In this document: positions 10,600 to 23,527 of the stretch, piece after piece
Numbering within the stretch: position 1 is the first letter of the stretch
Layout: each line of letters opens with the position of its first letter
Assembly (NCBI GenBank): GCA_029582155.1
Contig: CM055908.1
Location: 23,521,757-23,585,756, forward strand
From: Panopea generosa
Lineage: Eukaryota; Mollusca; Bivalvia; Adapedonta; Hiatellidae
Direction of reading: 5' to 3'
DNA length: 64,000 bases
Notes under the pieces: model-generated
The model's database searches: none
What the model saw: only the letters and a program-made list of their open reading frames with translations
Told to the model about the DNA's origin: nothing
Position numbers and translations under genes: made by a program

Positions 10600-12760
10600 C
10601 CCGTCATCACATTGCCGTAGTGACATAAGTCTAATAAAAGCTTACCATAGTAGTGTGCGTTTTGTCTTATTTCATGTTTTGAAACCCAACAGTATACACA
10701 AAATGTTCCCTTAGTATTCCAAAATTCCAATATAACTGTTTAGTATTTAGATATATAGTTTCAGGCATATCATATATCGCAGACAATAAGGTACTTTAGT
10801 TGCATGACATTTCAAGTAAAATAATAACTAACATTTTATTATTCCTTGTACGTCAACTCTACCCGTAAGACCCTTGTAATCTAAATTATGTACGTCGGAA
10901 CCTATGTGTATTGATTCACGGACCGTCTGTGCAACAATTAGAAGCTTTATCCACTGCGCTACATAGGAATATTACATGCTGAAGTGTATCGTTATGATTA
11001 TCAACATATTTTTAAATTGAATTTTGATCGATGATACCCGAAAATTTCCGAACGTTTGTGGATGTTGTCGAGACAAGACAGGCTAAATCATGGAACCAAT
11101 ATTCCATGGGCCATGTCTAATTCAAATATCAATGATAATAGTGAGTTTAAATGCATGTAGTTTGACGTTAAACAACGGATTTTTTGCTTATAGATAGGAT
11201 CTATACTAAATATTACAATTATACCAATTTTTATTGCATTACAAGGATATAACTTAATGGCTATGCCGCTGTAAGCTACCATAGAGAACCCAGAATACCA
11301 GTCGGCAACAGCATCATAAAACGAGACAGTTTAAGTCGACACTAAAACAAAATTGATATTTAAGACATCCATATTCCATTTGAGATACCAACAGGCGTAT
11401 ACATCATGATTATAATTCATCTCTACAGCACACGTTCTCACGGCTATATTGTCATGCCATTCACACTCACAGTCTATCGCTGGCAAGCACCTGTTAGGTG
11501 TTATAATCATAAAACTCGCAATATGCTTCATTAAAGTTTTTTAAGCAACTGCAACATTACTTTAAAGTGGTTTTCATCTAATTATTTTCAAAAAAAGGCG
11601 CTACGTTATCAGTTAGTGATTCCTTTCACAGTTCATATTTATTATATCGCTCAAGTAAATTTAATTTGTTTGATGTGTTGGGAAAATGAGATGACGCTTT
11701 GAATAAATGATGAACCGACCTAATCAAGATTCATCAGCCAGTAGGAAGTTATCAACAGTGCACACTTTTTATCATACAGTTTAGTTAAAGGTAGTAAATC
11801 AAACAATATCCAGGAATATACAGTAATACGTACATACATAGTATACAGGTACAGGCAGACATTTGTAATGTACCGTATTCAACATCGTAATCGTCAATGT
11901 TTGAAATCTGCTCACCATTTAAACATTGAAGAAGAAAAATACAATTTGATGATCAAAGATCAGGGGAGAGAACTGCGTATAACTAATGCGATAAGCATGT
12001 AACAAGTACAAGCTGGAGCTGTAAACCTATTAATAACCATATTAATTAAAAAACTTTATGGACATTTTAATTTCAGGCTTATTTTCAATGGTTAATAACT
12101 GCATTTGAAATATTATAAAGAAATACGTTCTTTAAGTTTTTTCTCTTTTCTCATTTCATTAAAAGAAATACACGTTTGATTAAAAATGGTATTCATCTTC
12201 TAGGATATAACACTGTTTACGCATTCTTTCATTGAATCGTGGTTTAACTTGGGTTTTTCCACTTCCAATCTATGAGAAGAATGACGGAGTTTTGATAATG
12301 CAACATGATATTTTTAAATGTTTACAATTTTAAGATACGGTTTAGTTAAAGACTGATATTCCAGCAGGCGATAAAAAGAGCTCCTGTTGAGTAATATATC
12401 TATAAAGAAGGGTTATACCGAGTAACTCTATAAAAATGATATGGTACCAATTGAACATTAGATTTTTTTAAAAGGAAGATTATTGTTGTACTGATGATGT
12501 GCCATTACCGTTGATTTGCGTTGGTTTACTGTCGATTGGTTGATATGAATGATTGTGTTAATAACTGTTAGGAGTTCCGTTAAGCTCTTTGTATTGCGCC
12601 AGACACTGTATACAGTTGTTAAACTGTCCAGAATACTGCCTGTAAACGCACATAGTATGAATATATTGGATAAACATTGGTCAACATAATTTATGATGAC
12701 ATATCTTATTACAGACCTGAATAATCATACTTATCCATACATCACTTAGAGTGTACATTC
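10600..12760. other. AT-rich intergenic, nothing recognised
   Basis: Short spurious frames only. No splice-bounded coding segment or tandem structure was recognised. Confidence 0.45.
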
Positions 12761-12761
12761 G

Positions 12762-12890
12762 CCTCCGTGGCTGAATGATCTAAGGTGCCGTCTCAAGATC
12801 ACTTACCTCTCACGGTCTTACTACCTACCTGCCTGTCTGCCTGCATACCTGCCTCTGTCTGCCTGCCTGTATTGACATCTCATCTGTCTT
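12762..12890 (+). repeat. Truncated SINE head (family B) running into CTGC-rich minisatellite
   Basis: The tRNA-Leu/Ser-like head (GTGGCTGAATGATCTAAGG, then CTCAAGATCACTTACCTCTC) matches family B copies at 24705 and 34486, but stops before the B-box and passes into CTACCTGCCTGTCTGC-type units. The expansion replaced or interrupted the SINE. Confidence 0.65.
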
Positions 12891-14245
12891 TCTATCCATA
12901 CGCCTACACATCCACGCTTGTTAAAAATGTTCAATGATATCTTGTGTGAGATTTGTTCTCCTACACGGGACTTACGGCTCCTCATGTCCTCTTATGGAAG
13001 CATGTTTTTTTACAGTATCTTACCCAAATGCTTTAGAAAAATCCCGGACGTGACCGTACCGAAAACTGAACCGGAAGTGTCTGCATGTAATGCAATTAGA
13101 CCACGGTATTTCCAAAAAAGATCCCGGTCAAAAGCTACAAAATTACTGTATCTATGAATTCTAATTTGAAGATGACAAATGTAAGTCAATGAATTGGTAT
13201 TATTTAAATTGTGCAAGTGCATGTACATATATCTACGTTTCACGCAAGCTAAACGCATGCATGATACTGACTCCTGTGCCATACATGCAACTTCCGGTTC
13301 AGAATGGGTGAACTGGTAAATAACACGTGAAAGGTAAGAAACATGTTACTTTTCATTACACCACACATGGCTGCTGAAATAAATAGATTAACCAGAGCGT
13401 GTATTCCAGTGGTAAAGCATCGAACCCAGGATCGGAGTATCGTGGGTTTTGTGTTGTCATTGGGCAATACACTTTTTCCACATATGCTTTACTTACTTAT
13501 TATTATTGTTCGCCCTTGCAAAAACTGTACTAAGTCTTCCTGAAATTGTAAATATCGAATAATTCCCTCCTCCTTGTTGTATTTTATATTGAGCTTGTCA
13601 CAGTTCATTTAATCGAACAGTTTTCAAAACATATACTATTATTTATTCTGAAAACAATTTATGAACATTGTAAGTCTTTCTGTTATTATTCGGTGCAAGA
13701 CAACAGCGGGTGTTTTTAACCTTTCCGACCATGTGGGACTATTTCAGACATCCCACTTATAATAAGAAATCACATAGGGGCAATATTAACATATAAACAA
13801 GAACATAACATGTATACAATTATTAGTTATTACGACCATATGCACTTGCATGCATTAACAAGCATGCATACGGAAACGTATATTATATTAGATAACCATA
13901 AGTATGTGAACGTTAATTATTTGATAAGCGCTAACAATGGTTTGCAGTGTATTATCTTCGCCATCACTCTATTGCATTAATATGAGTTTCTCATTATAAC
14001 ATGTACTATTCAAATTGCAAATTCGCTACAGATAACAATCCAAAACCGTCATATTTGGTTTACATAGAAACATATAGGAGAAATTTAATTTAATCGTTAT
14101 AAAATTTTCATTATTAAATTACCAACCTATTACAACGTCTAGTCATTAAGTCAAAAATATAACCTTTATTATGATAGAATAAAAAGTTAAATAGGTTTAT
14201 GCCTTCTTGCTTCCTTTTTTAATTTTATAACAGCATATCGTCCCA
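12891..14245. other. Intergenic; possible weak SINE trace near 13.4 kb
   Basis: Overlapping frames on both strands at 12918-13543 show no family resemblance. The stretch at 13395-13480 (CCAGTGGTAAAGCATCGAAC, then TCGTGGGTT) resembles a degraded tRNA-type promoter. The rest is AT-rich. Confidence 0.4.
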
Positions 14246-14249
14246 TTGG

Positions 14250-14580
14250 TGCAAGAAGGTACCAAGTGACATTTTCATAATTTTGAGATAATCGCTTTAA
14301 TGGTTGGGCATGTCTCGTAAATCAGTAGTTTATTATTTTGAAATAATTTGAACATAAGTTGATGCATTATGATTTGTTTAATACGTCTTAAGATTTTTAA
14401 ATTAATATTTTACCAAATTATGATGATTTTGATCATTTTAGCACTTGGTACCCTTTTGCATTTAAAAAATGTAAAATGATTTCAGTGCTCAAACGAGCCA
14501 AATGGCACATGGTACCTTATCATAATTGATGGTTAAAATTGAACCAAAAGGTACCATGTGTCAAATAGGACCTTCTTGCT
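14250..14580. repeat. Imperfect inverted-repeat element, about 330 bp
   Basis: The left end reads GCAAGAAGGTACCAAGTGAC; the reverse complement of the right end reads GCAAGAAGGTCCTATTTGAC. The motif ATGGTACCTT recurs inside. No coding capacity and no clear target duplication, so MITE status is tentative. Confidence 0.45.
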
Positions 14581-15689
14581 CTGACAAAAAGATGACCTTT
14601 TCAACATCTCAAAACTGAAATGTGACCAAAAAGTGCTCAGTAAAACTATTTACAATATAATTGTAGTCATAATGACATTTAATGTAATATTTTGGTTTAT
14701 TTCATTTAAAACATTATGCGTAAATGTTTAATTGTGATAGAAATAAAGTTAACGTTACTAGCAAACAACTACAATATTGAGCCATGTCAAGTATAAAACC
14801 GTTCTTCTCAGTACTGCAAAAGTCATTAGAAACTTACACTACATTGAAGGCTCTGAAGCCAGAAGACTGTTTGAATGAAGTGTTCATTTCGTTTTTCCTT
14901 TAATCTGCTTTCGAACCAGTGGTCTTGTTGTCTGCAAAGTATCCATAGAAATCTTCAGGAAAGATTCCCTTTATGCACATAGTAATCAAGTCCCTTTTCT
15001 TCTGAACTGATATTGCCAACTTGTCATAGCAACAACTTCTATCAGACACAATTCATGTTCTGGCCATTTGTGAAGTTCTGGCTTTACATGGAAATCTTTC
15101 CTCACTTGTATCCATTTAATTATCAACCAGTTGATATGCTGTCCAGTGGTCGAAAATTTGAGGGTTGAACAATCTTTTTGTACAAACGATTTGAAATCCA
15201 AGCCATGATCATGACACATTGGTAAAGCAATATAATGGATTTGTCTTTCCAGCCAGGCCCATAAGTGTATTCACTGTTATGGTACAAACATGGATGTATT
15301 TTTCATGGCCGTTTCAATTGTCGAGTATGCACACCATCTGTGAATGACCAGACTGCAGAAATTCATGCTTACATGTTTATACAATGTAACTAGGGTATTT
15401 GTGACATTGTATGAGGGGCAGCAGAAATGTCTGTGCACTTGATGCGGTATAAGAAAGTGAAGCTTACTTTGATAAAACTGACTATATTGGGCACTCGAAG
15501 TACCCCTAACACGTCTACAAACTTTTCCAAATGTTGAAGCCAATCAGAAAAAATTTTTTATGTAGTCCTCTCGGTTTTCTACTGGTACAGTGAAATCCCG
15601 CTAATCTGACCTCCTGACAGGATTCGAACCGGCGGCAGATGTCTGATGACAGAATTGAGCCAGAAGTCAAAAGTGGGTAGGCCTTGGCG
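14581..15689. other. Unassigned sequence interrupting or flanking the mariner relic
   Basis: Minus-strand frames at 14986-15706 follow the mariner relic but do not match its expected second half. A tRNA-like T-arm sequence (complement CCGGTTCGAATCCTG) lies at about 15633-15647. CAGTGAAATCCCGCTAATCT at 15588-15607 resembles the terminus of pogo/Tigger-type elements. This suggests a nested insertion that removed the mariner C-terminus, but its borders are not clear. Confidence 0.4.
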
Positions 15690-16379
15690 TTGTGATTAGT
15701 GACCACAGGAAGGACTTTTTGTGCATAAAACCTTCAAGTAACAGTAGTATGTTCAGGTACTGGTACCCATGCCACCATTCCGTCTGCATCTTAATATAAG
15801 GCATACTTTACACGTTTCACAGTATCGGTTCTTCTTGCTATTTGAAGCCTTTTCCCATTTTATCTATCCAAACTTTATTATTTTCTTTTCCTTCCAGTTT
15901 AAAAATGATACCCATGTTTCATCACCAGTACATGACTCGTGCAGCCACCTAAGGTCACAACCATCGTACCTATCTAAATATTCTTGGGCTATTCTTATCC
16001 GCACCATCTTTTACTTAGATGTCAAACGATGTGGTATCCATCTGGAACAAGTCTTCTTAGATTCCGTTAATATAAAAAAACACTGCCGACAAAATTAAGT
16101 CACATATCTAGGAAATATCCTCCACAATGTATCTTGCTTCTATTGATATATTCCTGCACAGCAATCCCATCTTTCTTACTAAACGCTGACTACGTCCATC
16201 CCGTCCTGGGGTCATCTTTAACACTGTCTCTACCATTTTTAAAACATAGTGACCAGTTTGCAACTTCACAATACTTACGACAATTTCTCCCATAAACTTT
16301 GTCCATGTCTGCTATCCGTAGGCAAACTAATTAACAAGGTTCGTATTTTGATATACGCCCATTGTTCTTCTATAACCAT
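15690..16379 (-). pseudogene. Decayed mariner transposase (N-terminal half)
   Basis: From ATG at 16379 the minus strand reads EEQWAYIKIRTLL, the mariner N-terminal helix-turn-helix start. After frame changes come ISIEARYIVEDISRYVT, WIPHRLTSKQKMVRIRIAQ, LDRYDGCDLR and GDETWVSF, which holds the first catalytic Asp. Then come NRYCET/KRVKYALILRCRRNGG-like remnants, and FYAQKVLPVV at about 15700. The HDNAPxH and YSPDLxPxDF blocks with the second and third catalytic Asp are missing. Several stops and frameshifts make it non-functional. Confidence 0.85.
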
Positions 16380-17355
16380 TTTAACCTGATTCACTAAAAC
16401 TCAGAATGTAATGAAAATCTAAGTAAGACAAACCAATAAAATATTTAAATTGTCACAATATACTTGTGCAGATTCCTGATCACTGAAAATTAATAACATT
16501 TCTATACATAATATTATATTCTCCTTATAATTTATGTTCTATAAAAAAAATACTCAAAGCACGTTTTCGGCCACTTTTAATGTCTTATAAACCTTAGTTG
16601 TGATTTTTTGCTAACCTTTTACAACGTATACGTCTATTGCAAATAAAATTCTCTTTACAATTATTTTCAAATATAAAAAATATATTAATTGCATCTTGCT
16701 TCCATTTTGATTTGAAAATGAGATAAAATGTAATTCTGATTTATTTTCCGTGTAACCAATACAGCGTACTATTGTACCCAATATAGCGTACTATTGATCC
16801 CATGCAGCTGTTGCCGGTCAGCGTCGAATGTGTGGAAACACATGGTGATATTGCATGTTGTGTATAGTTTTAAAGTGTGTTGTTTTATGTATTTTATTTA
16901 TAAATATTGTAAAGCAAAGCTTTATATTAATTTTTAACAAAAAACGTTCAAATTCAAATATATTTCTTATGTAATCGTAAACATTATTTAATTGTCTATT
17001 TTTCGCACAAATTTATATTCTGATATCTTTGTTATGAAATAATTCAGAATATGTATAACTGAGATACTATATTGTATCAAAACCAAAACACCATCACACG
17101 TTTCATGAAAACAATGCGGAAAATAACACTTTGCGGGCGGTATATTAACTGAGTAAAGAGATTAAATAGTTTATTGGTTGATAATTATGTAAATACAACA
17201 TAATTATGTTAAAACAGCATAATAAGCATATCATTGCTTTTAATTACTCCATTTAAAACTAATCTCCACGTATATGAAACGAATGAAATGATTGGTGTTT
17301 TACGGCATGAAAATAAATTTAATTATATCTGAAATAGTTAAGTACTAAACTAATC
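16380..17355. other. AT-rich, no gene seen
   Basis: Strongly AT-rich. A two-copy direct repeat, CAATACAGCGTACTATTG and CAATATAGCGTACTATTG, lies at about 16757-16797. I looked for terminal repeats of the element starting at 17356 and found none convincing. Confidence 0.5.
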
Positions 17356-19669
17356 ATGGCATTCTCAAAGTCTCTTCGTGTTCGCAAGGACATTGATTAC
17401 AAATTGATAAATGATGGTGAATCTGTGTCAAAAGATGTGTTAAATAAGGTTAAATTTAGTGCAGAGACTGTGTTACCATATTCATACTCCGTGGAAAGGA
17501 TTATATATAATTATATAACTGTCTTATGAAATATGTATAATTCAATTCGAGATCTCCAATCAAAACAGACTGCCTTGACTTCTGAAAACAACCAACTTGT
17601 GATTGATGAACAGTATGCCAAAAAAGCGAATGAGTTTTTAAGCGAAAAAAGTGAGTAATCTTACCAAAGCCAATACAGATCTTCTCTGTGATCTTGTAAA
17701 TCTTCGTGACGAGGTTAAGCTTAACGAGGAGAAAACGAAATCAAATAGTGACCAAAATGAACTACTTGAAAATCAAAATATTCATTTACTGAACTATATA
17801 CATAAAATGGAATCGAAGCTGGGTTACCATTCTAAAACAGACACAAATACACCACGGTTTTGCGTGCATTCAAATCTGAAGCAGAAAATGCGTTGTGGTT
17901 TGCGGATACATTTGGGTTAATACCCAAATCCTTAAAATGCGAAACAAAAACGGGTGACGTTGTATCGGTAGATTTGAACTCTTCCTACAGCGACATAGAA
18001 GAGCAGGAAAAACAAAAAAAATAAGGATTTAGTATTCATAGTAGACAAATGTTCTATACGTAACGCGGCCTATTATGATTTGTCAATGCTTGAGAAGGAT
18101 CTATCCAGAAAGCATTTAATCGTTCAACAACGCTCTGATTTAAATAAATTATTTCACATAGAAAGGAGTCCAGGTAACATACCGGGAGCGTACGTTAGTA
18201 TTAAGGCAGAGATTTCGACTTACATCCAAACCAGCAACCTTCATAACGACAATCCAATTAAAGTGAAACTTTCGGGAGACGGTGCCAAAATCAGTAGAGT
18301 GTCGAGTTTTGTGACCCTTTCACTCAGCTATCCGTGTATCGATAAGTGTAATTCTGCTACCAACAACATTAAGGTTACTAGGATATTTAAATGTCAAGAG
18401 TCGTACGAAGACTTACGCGTATGTGCAAATCCTTTTATCTCGGAATTTAACGATTTGATTAAAAGCAAATTATTAGTTTCAAGTGACATCAAATATGATT
18501 GAGACATTTACTTTGGAGGCGACATGAAGTTTGTACAGATTTTTCTCGGGCTAAATAGAGCAACTGCAAATTACGCATGTCCGTGGTGTCACGTGCACAA
18601 ATCGGACAGAACGGACACATCGAAACCGTCAGACATTTACGAGAGTCCAGAAATAATCCGTATCCACGAATCGTTGTGTAAAAATGCATGTGTCAATAGA
18701 TATGATTCTAAAAAACCGCCGTTAGTTAACATAGACCCATCTAAAGTCATACCCGATGATTACATTTAATGTTAAGAATATGTGACGTTCTATAAAAAAA
18801 AACCTCATCGACGATTGTCAACAACAGGATTCTAAACTGCAAGTGTTAACTGAAAAGCTGCGTCTTGTTGACAAGTTAGTGTTGAAAATAAGAGAGTGCG
18901 GTGCTCCTTTCCATATCTGGAGGGACAAAATATCTTGGGAAATTCAATGGACATCGTTAACTGGTGGTAGCTACAAATTATGATTGAAACATTTACCTGA
19001 CAAATTGTTCTTCGTTATTACAAACGATACACACGAATGTGTGATAAATTCATGGCCTCAGTCCCGACATATACTCAACGAAATTAGTAAAACCAGTGAA
19101 ATAACCAAACAGGACATGTTGAATGAAATTCAGAAGTGGGTTACATTATTTTCTTCACTGTCGAGTAAAAGTAGATTAGGTTATGATAAGATAACACCTT
19201 CTATACACTATCTCTTATACCATGTCCCAAAATATGTGCACAAAGAAGGAGGATTGGGTCAGTTCAGTGGACAGGGTATAGAGAAGATAAATGACGAACT
19301 CAAAACCATACATCGCAAACGATCGAATAAGTTCAATCATACTGTTGACGAATTAATCACGCGAAAGAGATTGGCATATTTATTTGACCATCACTGTGAA
19401 CGAGAAAAACAAAACTACACAAAACGCGACTCCGAATATTGGACAACAGGAAAAAGTGAAACATACAAAAATAAACGGAGACAAGTTATTTATGAAATTG
19501 AAGAAGTAAACATGAAATATTTAAAGTTGAACACGCCTTCGGGACCAAATTGCATAGAACTAATGTCCGACCAAGAACTAAAGGAAACACTTAAAACGTT
19601 AGGCGTGAAAACAAAAGTGAGGAAGCGCGAAAAATTGATTCAAATACTTCACGACCACACTCGTATATA
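17356..19669 (+). pseudogene. RAG1-core-like DDE protein with coiled coil and SAP-like end, frameshifted
   Basis: The reading starts at ATG 17356 and continues through several frame changes. Parts in order: a conserved N-terminus (MAFSKSLRVRKDIDYKL); a coiled coil (about 17560-17830); ALWFADTFGLIPKSLKC (17890-17940); VKLSGDGAKISR with candidate catalytic Asp (codon 18278-18280); YFGGDMKF with a second Asp (18521-18523); YACPWCHVH, a CxxC zinc pair (18578-18589); an HLMLRICDVL segment; IHYLLYHVP, an HxxxxH pair; then SGQGIEKIND with a candidate catalytic Glu (19281-19283). The C-terminus (MSDQELKETLKTLGV, KREKLIQIL) resembles a SAP DNA-binding motif. This D-D-CxxC-HxxxxH-E order and the spacing around GxxSxxGxExxN match the catalytic core of RAG1 and Transib. 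Stops at 17527 and 18500 and near 18972, and shifts near 17650, 17862, 18023 and 18770, mark decay. Confidence 0.72.
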
Positions 19670-20158
19670 AATAAATTTGCCAGTTGTGTGGATAAAAAAA
19701 TGATAACATAGGTGTTTAGTCAAAGCTCAGTAATGTACTATTTGTGAAAGATTCGCGTGTATTTACAAACTATACATAAATAGTGTTTATTAACTATGTT
19801 AATTAAATTATGTAGCCTATAAAAGTAACAATTATGTCAAATTCAGCTCAATTTTGTTTTAAAATCATCACATATTATTATTTATAGTATGTAATTGTGT
19901 CATTATCATTATCATAATGCTCTATATGGATATTTTAGTATTATTTGACTTAAGTCGATGTTTATTTGATGTGATTCTTTAATTATGTAATATTATGGTC
20001 AAATATCGGTTTAGGCTTTATTAAAACAACATGCGCTGATATAAACCTGTTTCTGAGATGCATGCTTTTTACTCAACTTGTTATGTGTTTATTTATTTAC
20101 ATGTTATTACAACATTGTAATTTGATGAGAAACTATGTACAGTTTAAATCAATAAAAT
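19670..20158. other. AT-rich 3' flank of the RAG1-core-like element
   Basis: Possible 3' untranslated region or flank; no terminal inverted repeat and no further reading frame recognised. Confidence 0.4.
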
Positions 20159-20159
20159 A

Positions 20160-20201
20160 TTCTTCTTCTTCTTCTTCTTCTTCTTCTTCTTCTTCTTCTT
20201 G
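20160..20201. repeat. (TTC)n microsatellite
   Basis: About 13 uninterrupted TTC triplets. Confidence 0.97.
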
Positions 20202-20267
20202 ATGAATTAACACTATGTGCATATCTGTTGCTTGATATAAATGGGATAACCAAACATCATTATCATA

Positions 20268-20372
20268 TAGTATTATTATTATTATTAGTAGTAGTAGTAG
20301 TAGTAGTAGTAGGAGTAGTAGTAGTAGTAGTAGTAGAAGTAGTAATAGTAGTAGTAGTAGTAGTAGTAGTAT
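20268..20372. repeat. (TTA)n/(GTA)n microsatellite
   Basis: Short ATT run passing into an AGT/GTA triplet run with few interruptions; the poly-leucine frame seen on the minus strand here is an artefact of this repeat. Confidence 0.95.
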
Positions 20373-20399
20373 TTTATGTAGAAAAATAAAAGAATACAA

Positions 20400-21648
20400 A
20401 ATAATAACCTGTGTTTTATATTTTGTTATTATAATACAATATAATCAATATTTATTTGCTTGAATCAAATACACATTTTTTTATTTCACAGATAAATAAG
20501 AGCAATAACATCATAAGCGGTATTCATCTGTTGATTGATAATGAATTAAACTATATCAAAGTTTTTATTATATTTTTTATTTTTACACATTAAATTTAAT
20601 AAAATGATTTTGTCGTTGAAGTAAAATACATAAGTTTCTTTTTTATACTATACATCATCATGTCTACACTAAAACATGCATCGGATCTAATAAATGTATT
20701 ATACCCGAGGGCATAAATAACACGTCACGCTTACATAATCTTAGTGTCAGAGCGGAACGATACTTGTCTGTTTTATCACGGTCTAAGGGAAGTAACTGGA
20801 TTCATTCCAAAATCACCAAATCGCGCAGCGGCATTTATCGGATAACTCTTGCGAAATGTCTGAAATAGTCCAGAATGAATATCTTGTATTCTCCCAACCG
20901 ACTGGTCAGTAACCAACGGTTACCTGCCGGGTACCAAACAAACATTCCTGTTCCCAACAAGAATATCCCGGTTTTGAAATTTATCAACTGCTTGACGGGA
21001 TGGGTAAATAATCAGCCGATTTTATGTCATCTGAATTGTCGGACTTTCAGTACTTAAAGAAACATTTTTAGATTTTTAGACTTCGAACATTCGGCGCTTT
21101 AATAACTTTCGGGCCTTGGGATTAAAATACGAATACAGGTGCGATATGTGTTATTTATTTATAGAGTAAAACAATATAGCCTATTATAATTAGCTAAGCT
21201 GAAAGTCATAGAAAAATAGACATTTTATACATTTCAATAACATTAGAAATACAAGAATATAGATCACTTGCTATTTGTATAAAGTCATTCGTATACTCCA
21301 GCTTGTGGTGTAGTTGTTCAATACCAGTATAAACAGTGTCACCCTGACGATTATATTGACAATACTTGGTAGACAGTTCGAGTGTATCAACTATATGATA
21401 TTTTAACTAGTTTGGGTGAAAAGAAACTTCACAGAGTTCCGGAGGGAATCGTTATTGTTATTTCTGTACCCAACCCGCGGGTCTTCGATGCTGTTTAGCT
21501 AATTTTGTTTTAAACTTTTTAGATGATAGACAAGATTAAGTCTGATGGGAGATGGGCATTCTGTAAGGCATTATTCTGTCTGTTACCCATTTTAATATAG
21601 AATTGAACATGGTGTGGATTGTTCCTTACATGTTGGCTATTTTGTCAT
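20400..21648. other. AT-rich intergenic, nothing recognised
   Basis: No coding or RNA feature identified. The frame at 20875-21057 has no family resemblance and lacks flanking splice sites. Confidence 0.45.
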
Positions 21649-21661
21649 TTGTTATCGTTTA

Positions 21662-22271
21662 CTTTACTTTACTTTAAACATATTTTATTACTTTTTTATA
21701 TACATGTAGTAGCAAAAGGGTTGGGTTACAAGTTATCCAACGTTAAAATCGGCCCTTCCCAACAACAAATTATTTACAAAAAACAATCAAGATAGCAGTA
21801 AAACATATTCATATATGAAGCAAGAAGAAAAAATGAAATAGGATACATTGTTTAAATATATGCTTCCGATGCTGACCTTAAATGAGGGGCTCCATTGTGA
21901 GGTAAATACTAAAATTAATAAGATCTATTCTTTACCAAAACGTTTAGTGTCTTTAATATAAGTTTGGACATTGTTAAATACAGCAATATTTTCATCGTCT
22001 GAAATAGCATCTCTCCCGTGTAACAGGGTTTTAATACTAAAAGGATGAAGGTGACGTGTAGCATGAAAGAGACGAAGTCGATCGCTTAAAAAAGAAGGAC
22101 AATGCATGAAATAGGGTTCGGCATCCTCTTTTTCATGCCCACATTTTTCACAAGTTGAGTATAATTTTAGTTTGTTGACAAATAAATCATAATTAAGGTT
22201 ACTGCAACCATTTCTTATACGTGCATGAAAAATAGATAATTTACGAGGACCTGTTAAATTAAAACATGGTA
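21662..22271 (-). mobile_element. Recent 5'-truncated LINE insertion with perfect 13-bp target duplication
   Basis: The minus strand opens inside the reverse transcriptase ORF and keeps an intact frame to the stop near 21925: PRKLSIFHARIRNGCSNLN, then CEKCGHEKEDAEPYFMHCP, the zinc-knuckle-like CxxC...H...HC end of many Jockey/CR1-type ORF2 proteins. A short 3' untranslated region ends in TAAAG units (about 21662-21675). The 13-mer TTGTTATCGTTTA flanks the element exactly, at 21649-21661 and 22272-22284. The intact frame and perfect duplication indicate a young insertion. Confidence 0.88.
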
Positions 22272-22284
22272 TTGTTATCGTTTA

Positions 22285-23527
22285 AAAATATGAAAATTAT
22301 TGAAAGGTAACTACAACAGTGCTTTATAAACTTCAGACTTGGCCAGAAAAAAAACGGTTTCAAATTTTCAAAATCTAATCAAACAGTATTCACTTTTATC
22401 AGCTACGTAAACGAATTAATTCTATTTACCAAAGAAGTTGCTTTAGTGTGATACAGAATCAGGCACATTTATATATTTTAAAACCTATTTCAGATTGTGT
22501 ATCTTGTTTTGTACCGCTTACTGTTAAACACATTCTCATCGACAGCATAGACTTTTCTCTCATACGTATAGGTATTATAAAGTCGATAGTATTAAATACC
22601 TTCATGACAAAATTGAAATGTACATGTTTTTGCTTGTTTTAAAAGAAGTTAAACACTTTAATCATTTTTAATTTTTAATTCAAAACCCACTGACGGTTTA
22701 ATTATTTATTACTGCAATGTTTAATATCGGTTATGAATGAACTATATTTCTAACCATATTTGTTGAATATATTATTTTATAATCACATTTATTATTTGTT
22801 GGGCGCACAAAACGATGTAACAAAGTCAGGAATCCAACATGGATTTAAAGAATAATTTGGATTTTTGTAGCATTCAATATGGGTTCATAAGAATGATGTG
22901 GATTTCTGTAGTATTCAAAAAACGCACACAAATGAAAAATAAAAAGCTTGCATCAAAAATACAGAACACGGGGCAATTATGCTACCGCTCATATACCCAT
23001 TTGCCAAATGTCTCATTAACTAGCGAACTCGCACATACTGCACCGTCATGGCAATTGGCGAGCGGAGAGGTTGTCACAGCTAATGCTGGACATTGGACGC
23101 GTGATGCATTTAGCTAAAAATAGACGTGGGTTGTAGGCACATCCAACAATTAACAAGCCATTAGCAATTAATAAGGGTTGTTTTATTACTAAAACAACTC
23201 TGACAGCCGCGTAAAACTAACGGTATATAAACGATCAAATTTACCGACATATGGAGTCGGAAATTCGATATACCTTTAGACCACGTCATTTTTGGCGGAA
23301 CTAAATTAGACTGCGCGTCGTGAACATTTAAGTTTAGAAATCAAACTTGTGATTTCATTAGTGTTGTCGTCAGTCTGACGTTACCCAGCTTCATGTATAT
23401 TGGTAAGTTTTGTTATGATTTAAACGACGTCAATTGAAACGATTTTGATTAATTATTTGAGAGAAAAGTAAGCGTCATTTTTATGCTAACAAACGATCAG
23501 CTATCTTAACCACTCCTTCCTGCGTTA
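22285..23527. other. Intergenic and 3' flank of the JmjC gene
   Basis: Frames at 22448-22642 and 22839-23117 show no family resemblance. The reverse-strand AATAAA near 23183 could serve as a polyadenylation signal for the JmjC gene about 345 bp past its stop, but this is tentative. Confidence 0.4.

Noticed and set aside
20133..20399. Poly-leucine/poly-glutamate frame
   Set aside because: Direct translation of TTC and GTA microsatellites.
22839..23117. 92-codon plus-strand frame
   Set aside because: No recognisable domain, no splice context, composition like surrounding DNA.
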